DNA of 64,000 nt from Struthio camelus (taxonomy: Eukaryota > Chordata > Aves > Struthioniformes > Struthionidae), in NCBI RefSeq assembly GCF_040807025.1, contig NC_090942.1, forward strand, positions 41,556,911-41,620,910, given 5' to 3'. Both the position numbers and the translations under genes were made by a program. Numbering within the stretch: position 1 is the first letter of the stretch; every line of letters starts with the position of its first letter. Shown here one piece after another: positions 12,816 through 24,520 of this stretch. Under the pieces are notes generated by a model, which saw only the letters and a list, made by a program, of their open reading frames with translations, was not told the DNA's origin and did no database searches.

Positions 12816-15800
12816 CCACGCTTTTAACTTGGTCTTGCCTTACTGAAATCAGTAAGAAACAAGATAGAGAGAGCCATGTAAAAAAGTAGTACTAAACGTA
12901 CAGCTTCTGTACAGATAAACTCAAGTGTTGATTAAGAGATGGCAGCCAAGTTACTTTTTAATTCCAAGTATAAATATCTCTCTCTTGTGTCTGCGTGCTT
13001 TTGGCAAAGCAATAAATACAATCTATACCTTCCAGTAATAAGCAGTAAAAATTATTTGGTGCAAACACACAAATGTATGGGAATCCATTCAACTTCTTCG
13101 CAGATCAACTTGTAGATATGGCTGGAATCTTTTAATTAACCCTTGGCCTCATATGCCTTTTTCTCTGTCACTATTTTTTCAGAAGTCAAAATAATGTCTT
13201 CCATCTACTGCTTTATCTTTTTGCTTCACATAATACTTTATGCTCTAGCCTTATAAACATGTATATACACTTAATTTGTCCACAAGAACCGTCTCAAAGC
13301 TGAGCAACTTAAGAGCAATACTTACATAATACAGATTATCTGTATCTTTTCTAAAGAGTAGTTTGTCATTTTAATGTCTTTCTATAATCTGATTATTTTT
13401 CAAATAGCTCTGTCATAACTCAAGTTACTCTCTGTCTGAAAGTATTAATAAAAGGCACCATATTTCCCATGTGTTACGGGTATGTTTTCTACAGAATTTC
13501 CTCTGAACAATTGCAATTTACCTGGACACTATTCTAAACTTGTTCTTACTTTGGCCAGGTACTGAGGTAGAGAGGGAAAGAACAGCCTTGCACACCAAAT
13601 GCAATGGAACTACCACAAAAGTCTCTGCCTCAGACCACAGTAAATAAGAAGCTATATTTGATAAACAGCTACAAACCGGATAATACATCTGCTGGCACCT
13701 ATTGACCCACAGTGATATTAAGAGTTGAAATAACCTACACAATCTCAACAGATTAGCCCAAACTTCTACACCTCAAAATAATTCAATAATAAAATGAACT
13801 TAATGTTGCATTTGATGCTGTCTGTCAGATACATATTCTCAAGAAATTCAAATTGAGCATTCTTACCGCATGGAAATGGTTCTCTGAAGAAATGCAGTGG
13901 GAAGAACTTTGCTGACATACTGCTGGACAACTGTAAAACTGGAGTAAATCCTACACATTAAAGCTCTAAAGTAAAGTATACCACAAGTAAACTTTTCTGA
14001 TCACCACAGTAATTCTGAACTTAGGACAAAGTTTTCAAAACAGCTTACTTAGTCTAATTTTTCATATTGCTTTTATGTAGTTCTTAATTTATAATTCAAA
14101 TGTCCCAAAGTTCGGAGAGCAAAGAACATCTGTATCTCAGAATTAACATGTCTTGAAAATGCAAATAAACAGAAATATCCCATTCTGAAGATTTCTGAGC
14201 AAAATGAGCATTACTAAAGAGTAGTATTTGATTAAAATTCACCTAAGGATAATACTGGCCTGGCCTGAAAAAGTTGAATATAATATTAACGTATGCATAC
14301 ATATTCATTTCCTTAGGCACAGTCAAGGACAGTTTAGGATAAGACAACTTATCCTAAAACTTTGGCACTGTACGGAAGAGGCAGATTTTGTTGTTACGAA
14401 TGAGTCGAGCTGCAACTTGTTGAGAGGACATACAATTGGAAGCAAAATAAGAGGACAGTTGAATTCTTCACGGCAATCCACGAGCAAAACAGCATCCCTT
14501 ACAAAGTCTTCCTCTCTCCACCAATCATTTCAATCACATTCAGTTCCCAAGTTCAAAGAAATAGTTCCTAGAATCCTCACCCAAGAGACGTGACACTTCT
14601 TTTCATAACAACTTTTTCTAAAATGCTGCATTAATCATTATTACTCTTGACAACGTTCTGCAAATTAAGACGTGGTCTCTGCAAAGAAAAACCAATAATG
14701 ATTACGAGAGTGAAAAGGTATAAATAAATAGTTTTTGACTTAGTGCTTTTGAAAACCATTCCAAGTGGTCAAACTTAAAAGTAATTATTTGTCAATGCAA
14801 AGCATTGCTTTCTCCTTTTTATCATTTTCTTCCTCTCAGTATATTCCAATCTCCATCTGTTTTTACCATTGCTCATGTAACCATTTCAGAGAAAAATTCA
14901 ATTTCACCAAATGCTGCTTTCTACTCCGCTGCTGCAAAGTGGCATTAAACCAAAGTGGTTAGTATTGATTTACTTTGAAAACTTCTGTTTCACCTATCTC
15001 AGGGGCTCATATATGCAAAATGAGCCAAATGTAGACCAAAACTGTACATAAACATAATGCTAAGCCTGGGATTTTCATATTAGCCTTTGTTTGCCAGTTT
15101 TCTCTTTCCTGCAAATAACTTCCCAGGGTTCTGCTCTACTGTAACAGCAGCTCTAATCATAATCAATGCAAGGATGCTTTTGCTTTGCAACCTTAACCAT
15201 CCACATATACATAACATATACATACAATAATTAATATAGCAGGAGGCTAACTTAGGAGCTTTGAACCACCGTCTGGAGGAGTCTATTACTCTTAATCAGC
15301 TTCAGAGAGATGCCTGGGAGATTAAATTTGGGTGGTATGAACACACTCTCCTCATCTCCTACTGCTTTCATTAAATACCAAAGAAAAGCAGCCAAATCCT
15401 CAGAGGCCTGAGTTACAAACAGAAATAGATCCATTGGCTTCCATGAAAACATACTGATTTTGTATTGCTGAGAATCTCACCTTTTCAGCTTCTATACTAA
15501 AACGACCCTTACTCTGGATTTACAAGAGTTTAACTGAGTTCTGAACCAGGCCTATGAACTACAAATTTGAACTTCTTTCAGAAACACTTTTCAAAAGCAA
15601 GTCCAGCAGCAACCATGTGTTTGGAAATACTTCAGTCCTAATGACAGCCACTTTCGGGCCATATTCAAACCATCCAGTGTAGGCAACTACATTAGCCATA
15701 TAAGAGGCTCTAAGGCTCCCTGTGTAATCAACAGACAGACATGGGCTTCTCCCAGCTTAGAAGCAGGGACCGGCAAGTGCCTTCTGCAGGTACCTCTGTC

Positions 15801-17993
15801 TCTTCAATGGTGACAGATGAAGCTAAATGATGTAACACCCTGCTCCCCACTTCTGTCAAAAAGATGTTACATGACACGGGTCTATGCTGACATTCCTTTG
15901 AAGGTGGGTTTTATAAATATAAAACTCTTTCAGATAAGTTGCCTTCCTCGAAGGCAAACACATCCCAAAATAGCTGTGCCTGCCCTAAAGTCAGCTAACC
16001 AGCTTTGCCAAGGAGTGGAAGGAGAGCAACTCAATGCATGTTACAAACATGCGAATGTTATATAAGGCCCTGATTCTGACATTCAACCCAGAAATATATC
16101 TTTATATCTTTCAAAAGCATTTCATGTAAATATATAGGAATTAACAGACTATTAACACTATCAGAGCAGCATTTGTAGAAGAAAGGGCATAGGAACTTGG
16201 GAGTTTCATAGCTTCAGCTGGCTGAGTTCACTGCAGGTGCCAAGGCTTCTTGCATCTTTGTCTCTTGCAAATTCTCTGTGAGCAACCTTCCCTTCTTTTC
16301 TCTTTAAAGACCTCCTTGTGATTCCCCTCCTCTAAATCTCCTATTAGTTCTGTGTGTCCCCATTCTCTTTTTTCAAATACTAAGGCTCCTCCAGCCACCC
16401 ACTCTCATCTTCCTATAAATATCTACATTGCAATCACTCCTCCTCTCTTTGCTCCGTGTCCTCCTCTATAAGGCTCCTTCTGTCTTCCATCTCCTCAGTG
16501 GTTGTAGGCATCCCCTTCCTTTTTGCCCACATTCTCACTTTCCCTTTCTTCCAGGTGTTCTGTGCATCTTCGGTGCTACCAGCTCTGTGCCAGTCCCTTT
16601 CCTCCACCTACAGAAAGGGCTCTGAATGATTGACAGCATGCAGAAGAAACAAGATTTCTTGTACATCCTTGTAAATGTTCTACATTTCCTGTTTACACCT
16701 GAGCACTGGCAGGCTCTGGTGGAAGCTGTGTGCCTGTGTTGAGGGTCACAGATCTCCAGTTTTTTTCTTTCCCTCCCTTTGTGCATTAGTATGGAAGTAC
16801 ATCAACTTAAAGAGTCAACAGAGTAATGGGCAATCTATCCTGCCAGTTTACCACAGTAGTACAAAGAGAGGAAAAAAGTAGGTGAGCCACAGAAATATCG
16901 ACACTTCAGCATGTACTCTGATTAAGTATGTATCGGAAAGCTTTGATGATTACTTTTTTCACTGAATGATAGCCAAAGAGTTTTCAAAAACTTCTTAAAA
17001 ACAAAATCCCATTGGGTATTTCCTGTTTCAATGCTCCAAAGTGCTAGTCAAGAACAGGAAAAGCACTGTTATCTGAATAATAGCATCCCAGGATGTTAGA
17101 GATTTCTACAATTTTTTGGTCTTACTCACAAACAAAAAATTCTTGACTTTCCTCTTTCCAGAGAAATCTCTTTTTTCCATTGCTTACACCTCAAAAGTCA
17201 AATACCATTCTAGGGAAGGATTTACAGGAAAAAAAAAAAAGGTATTACATCACATCTAATTTGTCACAATTAGGTGCCTTTTTCATAGACACAGTTCTCC
17301 TTTTGTATGGCAGCTGATTACAAAATGACTAAAACAAAATCCTATTACAATCACCACAAAATAGAAAAAGAAGAAAAAATCCACTATTGTGACCTCCTTC
17401 AAACAGCTACCAAACAATGTAACCACCCATTATACAGTACCATGCAAATATACTTCAAAAACCACAGGGTGTTTGCCACACAGACACAGTGAGAGGAAGA
17501 AGGACAAAAAGCATTGGACAGAATTTCTGTATGAGCTGCTAAGTGAAGAAATGACTTTACACATGCACATGTATACATGTATCAAATACTGTCTTTTACT
17601 CAGATAAGAATGCAAGTCACGACAGACAGCATATAGAGGACCCCAAAATACATCATACATCTCCATATGCACACAAATTCAAAGATTTTATATTTTAAAG
17701 TGTTAAGGAGAAAAAAAAACAGTAGCCTCTGTGAACTGGAGTTAACTTCCTCATAGATGTGCAAGTCTTGGCTTTGCATTGAACTTTTGTTGCATTAACT
17801 GAACGACACTTTTCGGGTCTTCCACAGAGTCCCACTGACAAGCACCACAGAAATTAGCACTTTCTAGACTCACTACTGTGCTGTAACGCAACTCAAGAAA
17901 CAGTCAAAGTGATTCATTCAGAGCAAGACATCCTTCTAAAATTCATACCTTTTTTTCAGTGTTTTCTGAGCAAGATTGGAGCCTACCTGGCAC

Positions 17994-18037
17994 TTGGGTT
18001 CAAACCTACTATGTGTTGGGTTCAAACCTACTATGTG
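17994..18037. repeat. 22-bp perfect tandem duplication
   Basis: Two head-to-tail copies begin TTGGGTTCAAACCTACTATG. They are perfect, so the duplication is probably recent, possibly polymorphic. Confidence 0.95.
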
Positions 18038-19120
18038 GTTTTCTGTACATGTAGAAGCAGGACAAATCAACTCATTCAGAGACCTGCTGTAATGATTTAC
18101 TGACAATCAGACAGCATAGCTAGGAATACAATATAAATACCTGGCTAGACGACAGATACAGATGAGCTGACCTGCCTTGCTGCCATACTCCCTGTCTCAC
18201 AGTTCTTTAGAAGCAATATCGTTTCTTTAGATAGGATTGTTTAGGGCTACAAGTGAGACAAGCTTTGAACGTGCAGTTACATATAGCTTGAGAAAAAAGA
18301 CAGATGAGCCAAAAAGCCAAAAGTTTGCCTGTTTTCAAATACTAGTTGTTCTGACAAAAAGTGTTATTCCTCCCTACCACCTAAAGCCTCAGTGTTCTTC
18401 ATGTACCTTTATATATAGCTTACAGTCTCCCCATTTATACCTTTGGCTTCACATAAGATAAGACATATAGGGATAACATAACAGAACAGTAAATGTTAAG
18501 AGTTAGAAAAGCATAATTTAAAGTACCCTTTAAAGCATGTAGTTCCTATGTTAGTGAAATATCCATTTAATGCTTTTGTAGCCTGGCTGCAATTCCCTAA
18601 ATGATGTCACATCCACCTCAACTCAAAATAATAAGTTTTCTTGATATAACTTATTTCCACATCTTCACTCTAACATATGTTTTTTATTTCCCAAGCAAAG
18701 AATTACTGTAATGATCAGTTTTCACATTCCCTCCAAACAAACATTCAGTAAATCCACATTCTATGCATTTCCATTTCTTCCCGATTTACTTCTCCAATAC
18801 CTAGCTAGTAAAATAAACCTGGGTAAATCTGACTTTTCCACTAGAGTTTCCTCCTTTGCAATCAGATATTTTCAGAGTGAAAATAACGTTAGTGTCAGAA
18901 CATCGCAACTTGCTTCAAAATTACATAATGATGGGTGAACTGGTCACTGTACCAATAGTAACAGTAATAATAATACTGTTTTTTCTATTTTGTCTTTTCC
19001 TTCCATCATCAACTTGATTGCTGAAGAACTTTTAAGGTGAACCCAAGTAAACCTCACCCACTGAAAGTCTGATCTTGCTCCCAGCATCACACTAACCACA
19101 GGACTGTTCAGGGAAGACTG

Positions 19121-19134
19121 CAGCTAGGTGGCAG
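19121..19134 (+). promoter_or_regulatory. CTCF-like motif, forward
   Basis: CAGCTAGGTGGCAG has the strong CTCF half CTAGGTGGCAG, with mismatches only at the weak positions 2 and 3. It lies about 3.7 kb upstream of the LGR5 CpG island, in the same orientation as the motif at 12802. Confidence 0.4.
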
Positions 19135-19284
19135 TGTGCCAAACAAAAGAATCAATTTAAAAACAATTTCTAAAGAGGCGCTCTTAAATAGCATGAAATC
19201 CTAAATAAAAACATGGCAATATCACATAACCCATAACATTACTATGAATTGTAGGCTGTGGCCATGTGGCAAATTGTGACAGGG

Positions 19285-19440
19285 TAATTAAGACTCCTGC
19301 GTTTCTGTCTGGTTCTAGGAGTGAATCAGCCCTAATCACTCAATGTTTCTTATACCAGCACTTACTACTGTAAAACAGAAATGATGCTCATTTGCCTTGG
19401 TCTCAAGAACACTGTACGCTTAATGAAGTGTTACAAATAT
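19285..19440 (+). mobile_element. Probable MIR-like SINE remnant upstream of LGR5
   Basis: AATTAAGACTCCTGCGTTTC and TCTGGTTCTAGGAG are followed by ACTCAATGTTTCTTATACC, CTGTAAAACAGAAATGATG and TTAATGAAGTGTTACAAAT. These lie in MIR-like order (head, core, GTAAAA block, tail), but divergence is high and alignment gaps are needed. Confidence 0.5.
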
Positions 19441-22400
19441 ATACATTAGCTTAAGATTCTCACGGAAACATGCTAGATACATGATATAAATGGATGTGTA
19501 CATATACGGACAGATAAATAAGGAATTCAATACACACAATATATAGAAACAAACTTCTGCTGTATATACAAAAATCCTACCTAGCAATAAACCTTAAAAG
19601 GCATACACAATCCCCCAAGGGTAGCCAGAATAAAAGGACAAATCAGACGTCTTGCAACGAGAAAAGGATCCTTCTGTACTGATCACCGGGCAGTTGCTCT
19701 ACAGTACCACAGCCTAAGGACTAGTGGAGCTCCACGCTTACCTAATGCACTCTTTCAGAAAGTCTAGTGACTTGAACACATCCACTGGAGAATGTGTTTC
19801 CCCAATGTGCAGAAAAAGAAGTACCAGCCTGCACAAGAGCTTCCTTTTCTCTCCAGCCTAACCACAAGGTTGCATTGCTTTCCAGGTACTTATCATCCGT
19901 AGACAAGAAAGAGAGAAACACGATACATTCAGCTGTAAACTACCTTGTCTTTCCCTGCTGTGCTTTCTACTTTGGCACTGTATTGGACATGCTTTAATAT
20001 TTAAGCAGCAGCTGCTTACTTTGGTAGTGTAGGATCTGTTACCATTTCTGCTTTAAACTCCATTTTGGCTGGGGCAACTCACTGGTGCTCATTTCAGGAT
20101 GCAACATAAGTTTCCATTCTCAAATGTTTTAGCCACATCTTTTTTTTAATCAGTTAATCCAGTTTAAGCTTACAAAAAGGAAATAGAGATGAATATTTTG
20201 GATACCCCATTTTCTTTTTACAGTTCTGTATTTTAAAATCAGCTTTCACATAAAGTCTAAAATCTGGCATGCTGTGATTCACAGTCTGCTTAAAAGACAC
20301 ATTTAATATATAACTACTGTGCGTTCTTCTCATAAGAATCGGTACGCTTTTTGTGTGCTAACAATACTTAACATGGCATATCATTTTGTTTGTCAGTATA
20401 CAATGTTTCATGAACATATATTTTATACTGACATACCTCAGACTAGAGGGTCGTCACATTGCACATCACCTTCAGAGGAAGGTGCCTGAGTCTTGCATTT
20501 AGCACGTCCCTAGATAGGAAAAGACACAAGAGAGAGCTCTGCTGAAGCCACTAAGAGTTTTGTTTACTACCCTGATGAAAGCCAAAGTCTGTTGGAGGCT
20601 GTACCATGGATGTCACTCCCAGTGACCAGGACATTATGTTGAGATGTCAGAACCTGCAGAAAATCTTACAACCCCTGATGGCCTTTTGGAACAGTAACCG
20701 CACCTCCCAGAGATACTACCAGACTACCAGATGTTTTTCCTTTTCTCTTTACAGGGAACCAGAGATCTGTGAGAAACATGAAAAGAAAATAACTGTAAAG
20801 CCTAATTGAAATGTACAAAGGTAGGAATTATCAAATATCCATTCCTATCACATCCTTCTTTTAATCTTCAAGCTAGTTGTCTTTTAAAAAATAATGCATT
20901 AAGTAAAATTAAACAAAGGCAGATTTAATATTTCAAAGGAAGTCCCTAGCTGAACAAATGTATTCATGCAAAATAAACAATGCTCAAAGTAGGATCTTTA
21001 TAGTTATACCCTCACAAGTAATTAATCTATGTCTGTCTAACTTAAGATATCTTGTGCAGTGCTGATTAAATCCTCAACAGAAAATGAACAAGGCAAACAG
21101 CACACACTATACCTTCTAGAACAAACAAAATTTGTGTGTAATGGCCTCAGGCTGTATAAATACTATTTCACTACTGTTATGAAAAATATTTACTTATTTG
21201 TTAACTAAAATTATTTTGGTGCCTTTTGGCAAAGCATATTACTATATGACTCCAATGTCATATAGTTCAGGTATCTAAACGAAACTATTTTATACTAGAA
21301 GAAAGTAAAATATTCACAGCTCATCAAATCATTAGCTTGTACCTATTCAGCACAGCATGCAACTTCTTAAAAAGCAAGTAATTTAGTGACAAAAGTATTG
21401 CTGCTTCACAGTGATATTAGACAGGAGTAAGTCAGAGGGGGCTGGCAGAATGGGTCTCCCGGACAGGTTATCACGGTACATAAAGAAAACTCTGCATCCT
21501 GCAGAATTTTTCTCCTCTACCTTTTCTTCCTGAGAATCTCTATGCTTTCAACCATTGTATTTACTAGCTCAGGAGAAGTTGGTGCTGGGGGAAAAGTCTC
21601 TTGGCAATCTCATGTGCCTGGATTTACAAAACACTCTAGGTTGTCTAAACCAGCAAGGCGGACTGCTTTATTATTTTAAATGAAGTACTTGGGCTCCACT
21701 GCAAGATCCTTCTGTGGCTCAGACTGCATCAAAATGATGGTCCAGAAGTGGGAATGGGGATTATAAAGAGGGTAGTAGATAAAGGGATATATTTTACAAC
21801 CTTTTCATTAGGCTCTCATTTCAGACTTACTTGTAAATTCAAAGACAGCCTAGCAGCAAACCTCTAATACTCTCCAGTGCATACCCAGTACCCTGACCAA
21901 TCATTTAGTCACCAATTTAAACAGGACTGGGGCTGGGGCTTGATTCTTAAACTGGTAGCTAGAGTCAAGTCTGGGACTTGTTGGCACTAGGAACAGATAA
22001 AGGGGAGGGGAAAAAAGTTTTAAAAATGGCCATCCTCACCTTTCCCTCACCAATGGCTTTGGTTACAGAAGAGTTACAGAAGAGCTGCACGAAAGCCTCT
22101 TTCCGCATTTAGCACAGCCTGGAGAAGAGGAAACCTCTGGCAAGAAGCTGGGTGAGGGACAGCAGCTACAGAGCTTCCACTGGTAGCTTTGCTGCAAGGT
22201 TAGTTTCCCTTCCCTCGGCAGCAACTCTCCTTGGAAAACTGCTGCCTGTCGGCAAGCCTGTGATTTAACTGAGTGGGAGTAAGGGAAAAGAGTGGATCGT
22301 AATCTCTTAAAACTGTCAAGCCCACGATTGCTCGCGGTGTAGGGACTGTTCCCCGGCGACGCAGGAGGAACAGGCATCACCGTCTGGGTTAGACCTCCTC

Positions 22401-22546
22401 TGCAGCCCCAAAGAGCACCCAGGCGCGGAGACACCGCCGGACACACGGCCGCCTGCGGGCCCTTACTCCCCCCACCCCAACGGCCACCCGGCACCGCGCA
22501 TCCCCCCCCCCCCCGGCGCCAACCGACGCTCCGAATTCAAAACGCC

Positions 22547-22564
22547 GGAGGGGGGGAGGGGAGG
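22547..22564. other. G-rich tract with G-quadruplex potential, paired with an upstream C13 run
   Basis: Runs of G7, G4 and flanking GG separated by single A residues occur here, and 13 consecutive C lie just upstream at 22502-22514 (G13 on the minus strand). Both strands therefore have quadruplex-forming potential within about 60 bp in the promoter. This is sequence-level potential only. Confidence 0.5.
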
Positions 22565-22659
22565 CTCCCGCCCGTCCCACCGCCTTCCAGAACCGTCCAC
22601 GGCGCGCCCCCCGGCCCTGACGGGAGCCCCACGGCGCCGCGGCCGCCGGCCCGCCAGGC

Positions 22660-22661
22660 GG

Positions 22662-22696
<35 letters not shown>
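22660..22696. repeat. (GGCA)n tetranucleotide microsatellite in the promoter
   Basis: About nine perfect GGCA units in tandem lie roughly 170 bp upstream of the TATA-like motif and 300 bp upstream of the LGR5 ATG. Uninterrupted tetranucleotides of this length are usually length-polymorphic. Confidence 0.95.
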
Positions 22697-22865
22697 CGAG
22701 GGCGGGGAGGCGCGAGGCCTCCCCCCGCCTCCCCGCCCGCCGGGCCCGCGGCCGCCCCCGCCCGCCCGCTCGCACGGCGGCGCGGGCTGCGGCGGGCAAG
22801 GCTGGGGCGGCGTCAGCGGGCGCGCGGTGCCGGCTCCAGGGCTTTAAAGCAGCGTGTAAGCTGAG

Positions 22866-23220
22866 ATGCTACCACAGACAGCGGCGCGGCGGCCGCAGCA
22901 GCAGCTCCCCGAGCCGAGCCGGCCGCCCGCCTTTCGCCCCCGCCGCGCCGCGGGGCAGGAGAGCGGCCGCCCCGCGGCTCTAGGCACCCCCGGGCTCCCA
23001 TGGCGACGTGCGGCGCTGCCCGCGCCTTCCTCCTCCTGCTGCTCCTCCTCCTCTGCCTGCCGGGGCTGCGGCGCGGGGCGCGGGGCGGCGGCGGGCAGCG
23101 CCCGCGGGGCTGCCCGGCGCCCTGCCGCTGCGAGCAGGAGGGCGTGTTGGTCCGCGCCGACTGCTCCGACCTGGGGCTCACGGCGGTGCCCGCCAACCTC
23201 AGCGTCTTCACCTCCTACCT
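22866..23220 (+). other. Upstream ORF overlapping the LGR5 start codon
   Basis: An ATG at 22866 (G at -3, C at +4) opens a frame that passes the LGR5 ATG in the -1 register and stays open to the exon 1 donor. After splicing to exon 2 it would end at TGA 61087-61089, giving about 122 residues. The peptide is Pro/Arg/Ala-rich with no domain. If transcription starts upstream of 22866, this overlapping uORF would reduce LGR5 translation. If it starts at about 22870 or later, the uORF is absent from the mRNA. It is not proposed as a protein gene. Confidence 0.4.
23000..23220 (+). CDS. LGR5: LGR5 coding exon 1 (signal peptide, LRRNT cap, start of LRR1)
   Basis: This is the first coding exon of a leucine-rich-repeat G-protein-coupled receptor. 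LGR5 is a plasma-membrane receptor for R-spondins that strengthens Wnt/beta-catenin signalling and marks adult stem cells. Seen here: Met1 is followed by a signal peptide with eight consecutive leucines (residues 11-18), then a Gly/Arg-rich linker (22-36). An LRRNT cysteine cap follows with Cys38, Cys42, Cys44 and Cys55 (CPxPCxC then a fourth Cys), and then DCSDLGL and NLSVFTSYL leading into LRR1. Asn66 is in an NLS sequon, a position glycosylated in mammalian LGR5. The exon ends in phase 2 (..TAC CT) at a perfect GTAAGT donor. The ATG at 23000 has G at +4 but C at -3, and it is the only start giving a signal peptide. DCSDLGL and NLSVFTSYL match LGR5. LGR6 differs here (DLDPLTAYL, by recall), and LGR4 has DISMNNIT with a different cap. 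The rest of the receptor lies outside the window. Confidence 0.9.
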
Positions 23221-23639
23221 GTAAGTGGGGGCACCGGGCGGGCGGGCCGGGGAGGGGAAGGGGCACCGCGGCCGTGCGCGGCGGGGCGGCCCGGCAGGAG
23301 GGTCCGGCCCGGCCCGGCCCCCCCGGCGGTGACAGGAGGTGTGCGGGGTCGGTGCGTTGCCGCAGCGCTGCCTAGAAAACACCCGACTTCAAATAAGTTT
23401 CTAATATCGCTTTTTGATCAGCGGGCGGGTTGTAAAGCGTTTATGGGTGTCTGGCTATCTCGGTGCCCGGTGCGGTGCCTGGAGGACCGCTGTGTGATGT
23501 GCCGTTTAGAGGGTAATTAAAAGCGATTGCAACGGCAGAACCTTGATTAGATGTGCAGGGACGTTATCTCCACCTTTACTTCCCGGGACAGGGCTTTGAA
23601 CTGCGGCTGTTGATGATTTAATCTTTAACAGATCTCTTC

Positions 23640-23890
23640 CCCCGCCCCGGGTTGAGGAAAGGCAGTAAATAAAGCCAGCTCCCAGGGGGCGGCCCGCGCT
23701 GCGAGCCCGCCGCCGTGCCGCCGCGCCGGGCAGGTGGCTGTGCCCCGCGCCCGCCCGCCCGCCCGCCCGTCGGCAGCGCACGGCGCATCCCCGCCGCCTT
23801 GCAGCCTCTCCTGCATCTCCGCAGCGCTGCGTTACGGCTTGTTGGGACGGGGGCGGCGAGAACGGGGAGGAGGTGGGGGGGGGGGGAACC
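23640..23890. promoter_or_regulatory. Second GC/CpG-rich patch at the 5' end of intron 1
   Basis: A second CpG-dense block lies about 420 bp downstream of exon 1, separated from the main island by more balanced sequence. It contains a (CCCG)n run (about 23749-23769) and a strongly G-rich segment at 23844-23886 ending in G12. It could be the island shore, an alternative promoter or an intronic regulatory element, and the sequence does not decide between these. Confidence 0.5.
23844..23886 (+). other. Putative G-quadruplex motif in 5' intron 1
   Basis: The G-runs are GGG (23844-23846), GGGGG (23849-23853), GGGG (23864-23867) and G12 (23875-23886), with loops of 2, 10 and 7 nt. They lie on the sense strand of the nascent LGR5 transcript, so a DNA or pre-mRNA quadruplex is possible. 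Structure is inferred from the run pattern only. Confidence 0.5.
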
Positions 23891-24488
23891 GCTCTGTAAC
23901 CAAAAAACCTGCGGGGGAATTTTGTTTCTTTCTTGCCTTTTTGGCGGAGAGGTTATGTTTTCGCCTCTCTTGGATTTTGTGCAAAAATCATTATTTTACT
24001 GTCTTTTTTTTTACCGATTTAATACACTTCTTGGTGGTTATATGCCCCAGAACTTGTTAATTTAATCCTTATCCTGCATACCCAGTGTAAAGTGTATCAG
24101 TATCTGAATGTGTTTGTCCATCCATATGTTTTGACATGTGGTTGGCATGCTTGCTGCTATGGTTACTGTAAAGATGCTTTCAAGGGATTATGTGTGTGTG
24201 GTACCAGAGAGGTAATTCTGAACTCAATTCTCCCTTAATACCATACTTCAAAGAAGGATATAAGAAAACATATGTTGCAGCTAAGAAAGTGGATGAAACT
24301 AAACTAGAAATGGCCTTCCTAAGAGGAAAAACTTGACAATGTAGACAAGGTAGAAATGCAGTGCAACCAATAAAATGTAAGTATTAAGTATATGTTAGGA
24401 GAAGGCTTAGGTTAGTGAAGATAGCATTGGTTTAGAAAGACAATATGCAACTGAAACACTCTTTAAAATACTGTGTATGTAAATATTC

Positions 24489-24520
24489 AGCTGAAATTGA
24501 TCTTGAGATCAATTTTAGCT
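24489..24520. repeat. 15-bp inverted repeat with 2-nt loop
   Basis: The left arm AGCTGAAATTGATCT (24489-24503) and right arm AGATCAATTTTAGCT (24506-24520) pair at 14 of 15 positions, with one G-T wobble. The spacer is TG. In DNA this is a near-perfect 32-bp palindrome in intron 1, about 1.3 kb downstream of exon 1. Confidence 0.9.

Larger units (their letters stand above)
1..22319. other. Upstream intergenic region without a recognised gene
   Basis: This AT-rich DNA lies 5' of the LGR5 CpG island. The longest open frame is 191 codons (4284-4859, +), with no recognisable domain and a tandem duplication inside it. The next longest are about 100-120 codons. In mammals TSPAN8 is the divergent neighbour upstream of LGR5, so I checked for tetraspanin features on the minus strand (CCG motif, four membrane segments) and saw none. 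Identified contents are one CR1, one MIR-like remnant (19285-19440), small tandem repeats and possible CTCF-like sites. The remainder holds nothing I can support. Confidence 0.6.
22320..23380 (+). promoter_or_regulatory. LGR5: LGR5 promoter CpG island
   Basis: Base composition changes abruptly near 22320 from AT-rich to very GC- and CpG-rich sequence and falls back near 23380, bracketing exon 1. This is typical of a vertebrate CpG-island promoter. Candidate core elements are a GC box (GGGGCGG, 22804-22810) and a weak TATA-like TTTAAA at 22843-22848. If the latter were used, transcription would begin near 22870-22880. The start site cannot be fixed from sequence alone. The island also contains a C13 run (22502-22514), a G-rich tract (22547-22564) and a GGCA repeat. 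Open frames on both strands here reflect the scarcity of stop codons in GC-rich DNA. Confidence 0.8.

Noticed and set aside
14228..14593. 121-codon frame upstream of LGR5
   Set aside because: No domain, no splice or promoter context, and the length is within chance for 64 kb in six frames.
1..22000. TSPAN8 exons, expected upstream of LGR5 from mammalian synteny
   Set aside because: No minus-strand frame shows tetraspanin membrane segments or the CCG motif. The gene probably lies farther upstream.
22063..22799. Minus-strand open frames of 143 and 136 codons in the CpG island as genes
   Set aside because: GC-rich sequence lacks stop codons on all frames here. The translations are low-complexity Ala/Arg/Gly/Pro with no domain, and frames overlap on both strands.
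22866..23375. 169-codon + strand frame as a protein
   Set aside because: It is out of frame with the LGR5 signal peptide and LRRNT cap, is compositionally biased, and runs past a consensus splice donor. It is kept only as a uORF.
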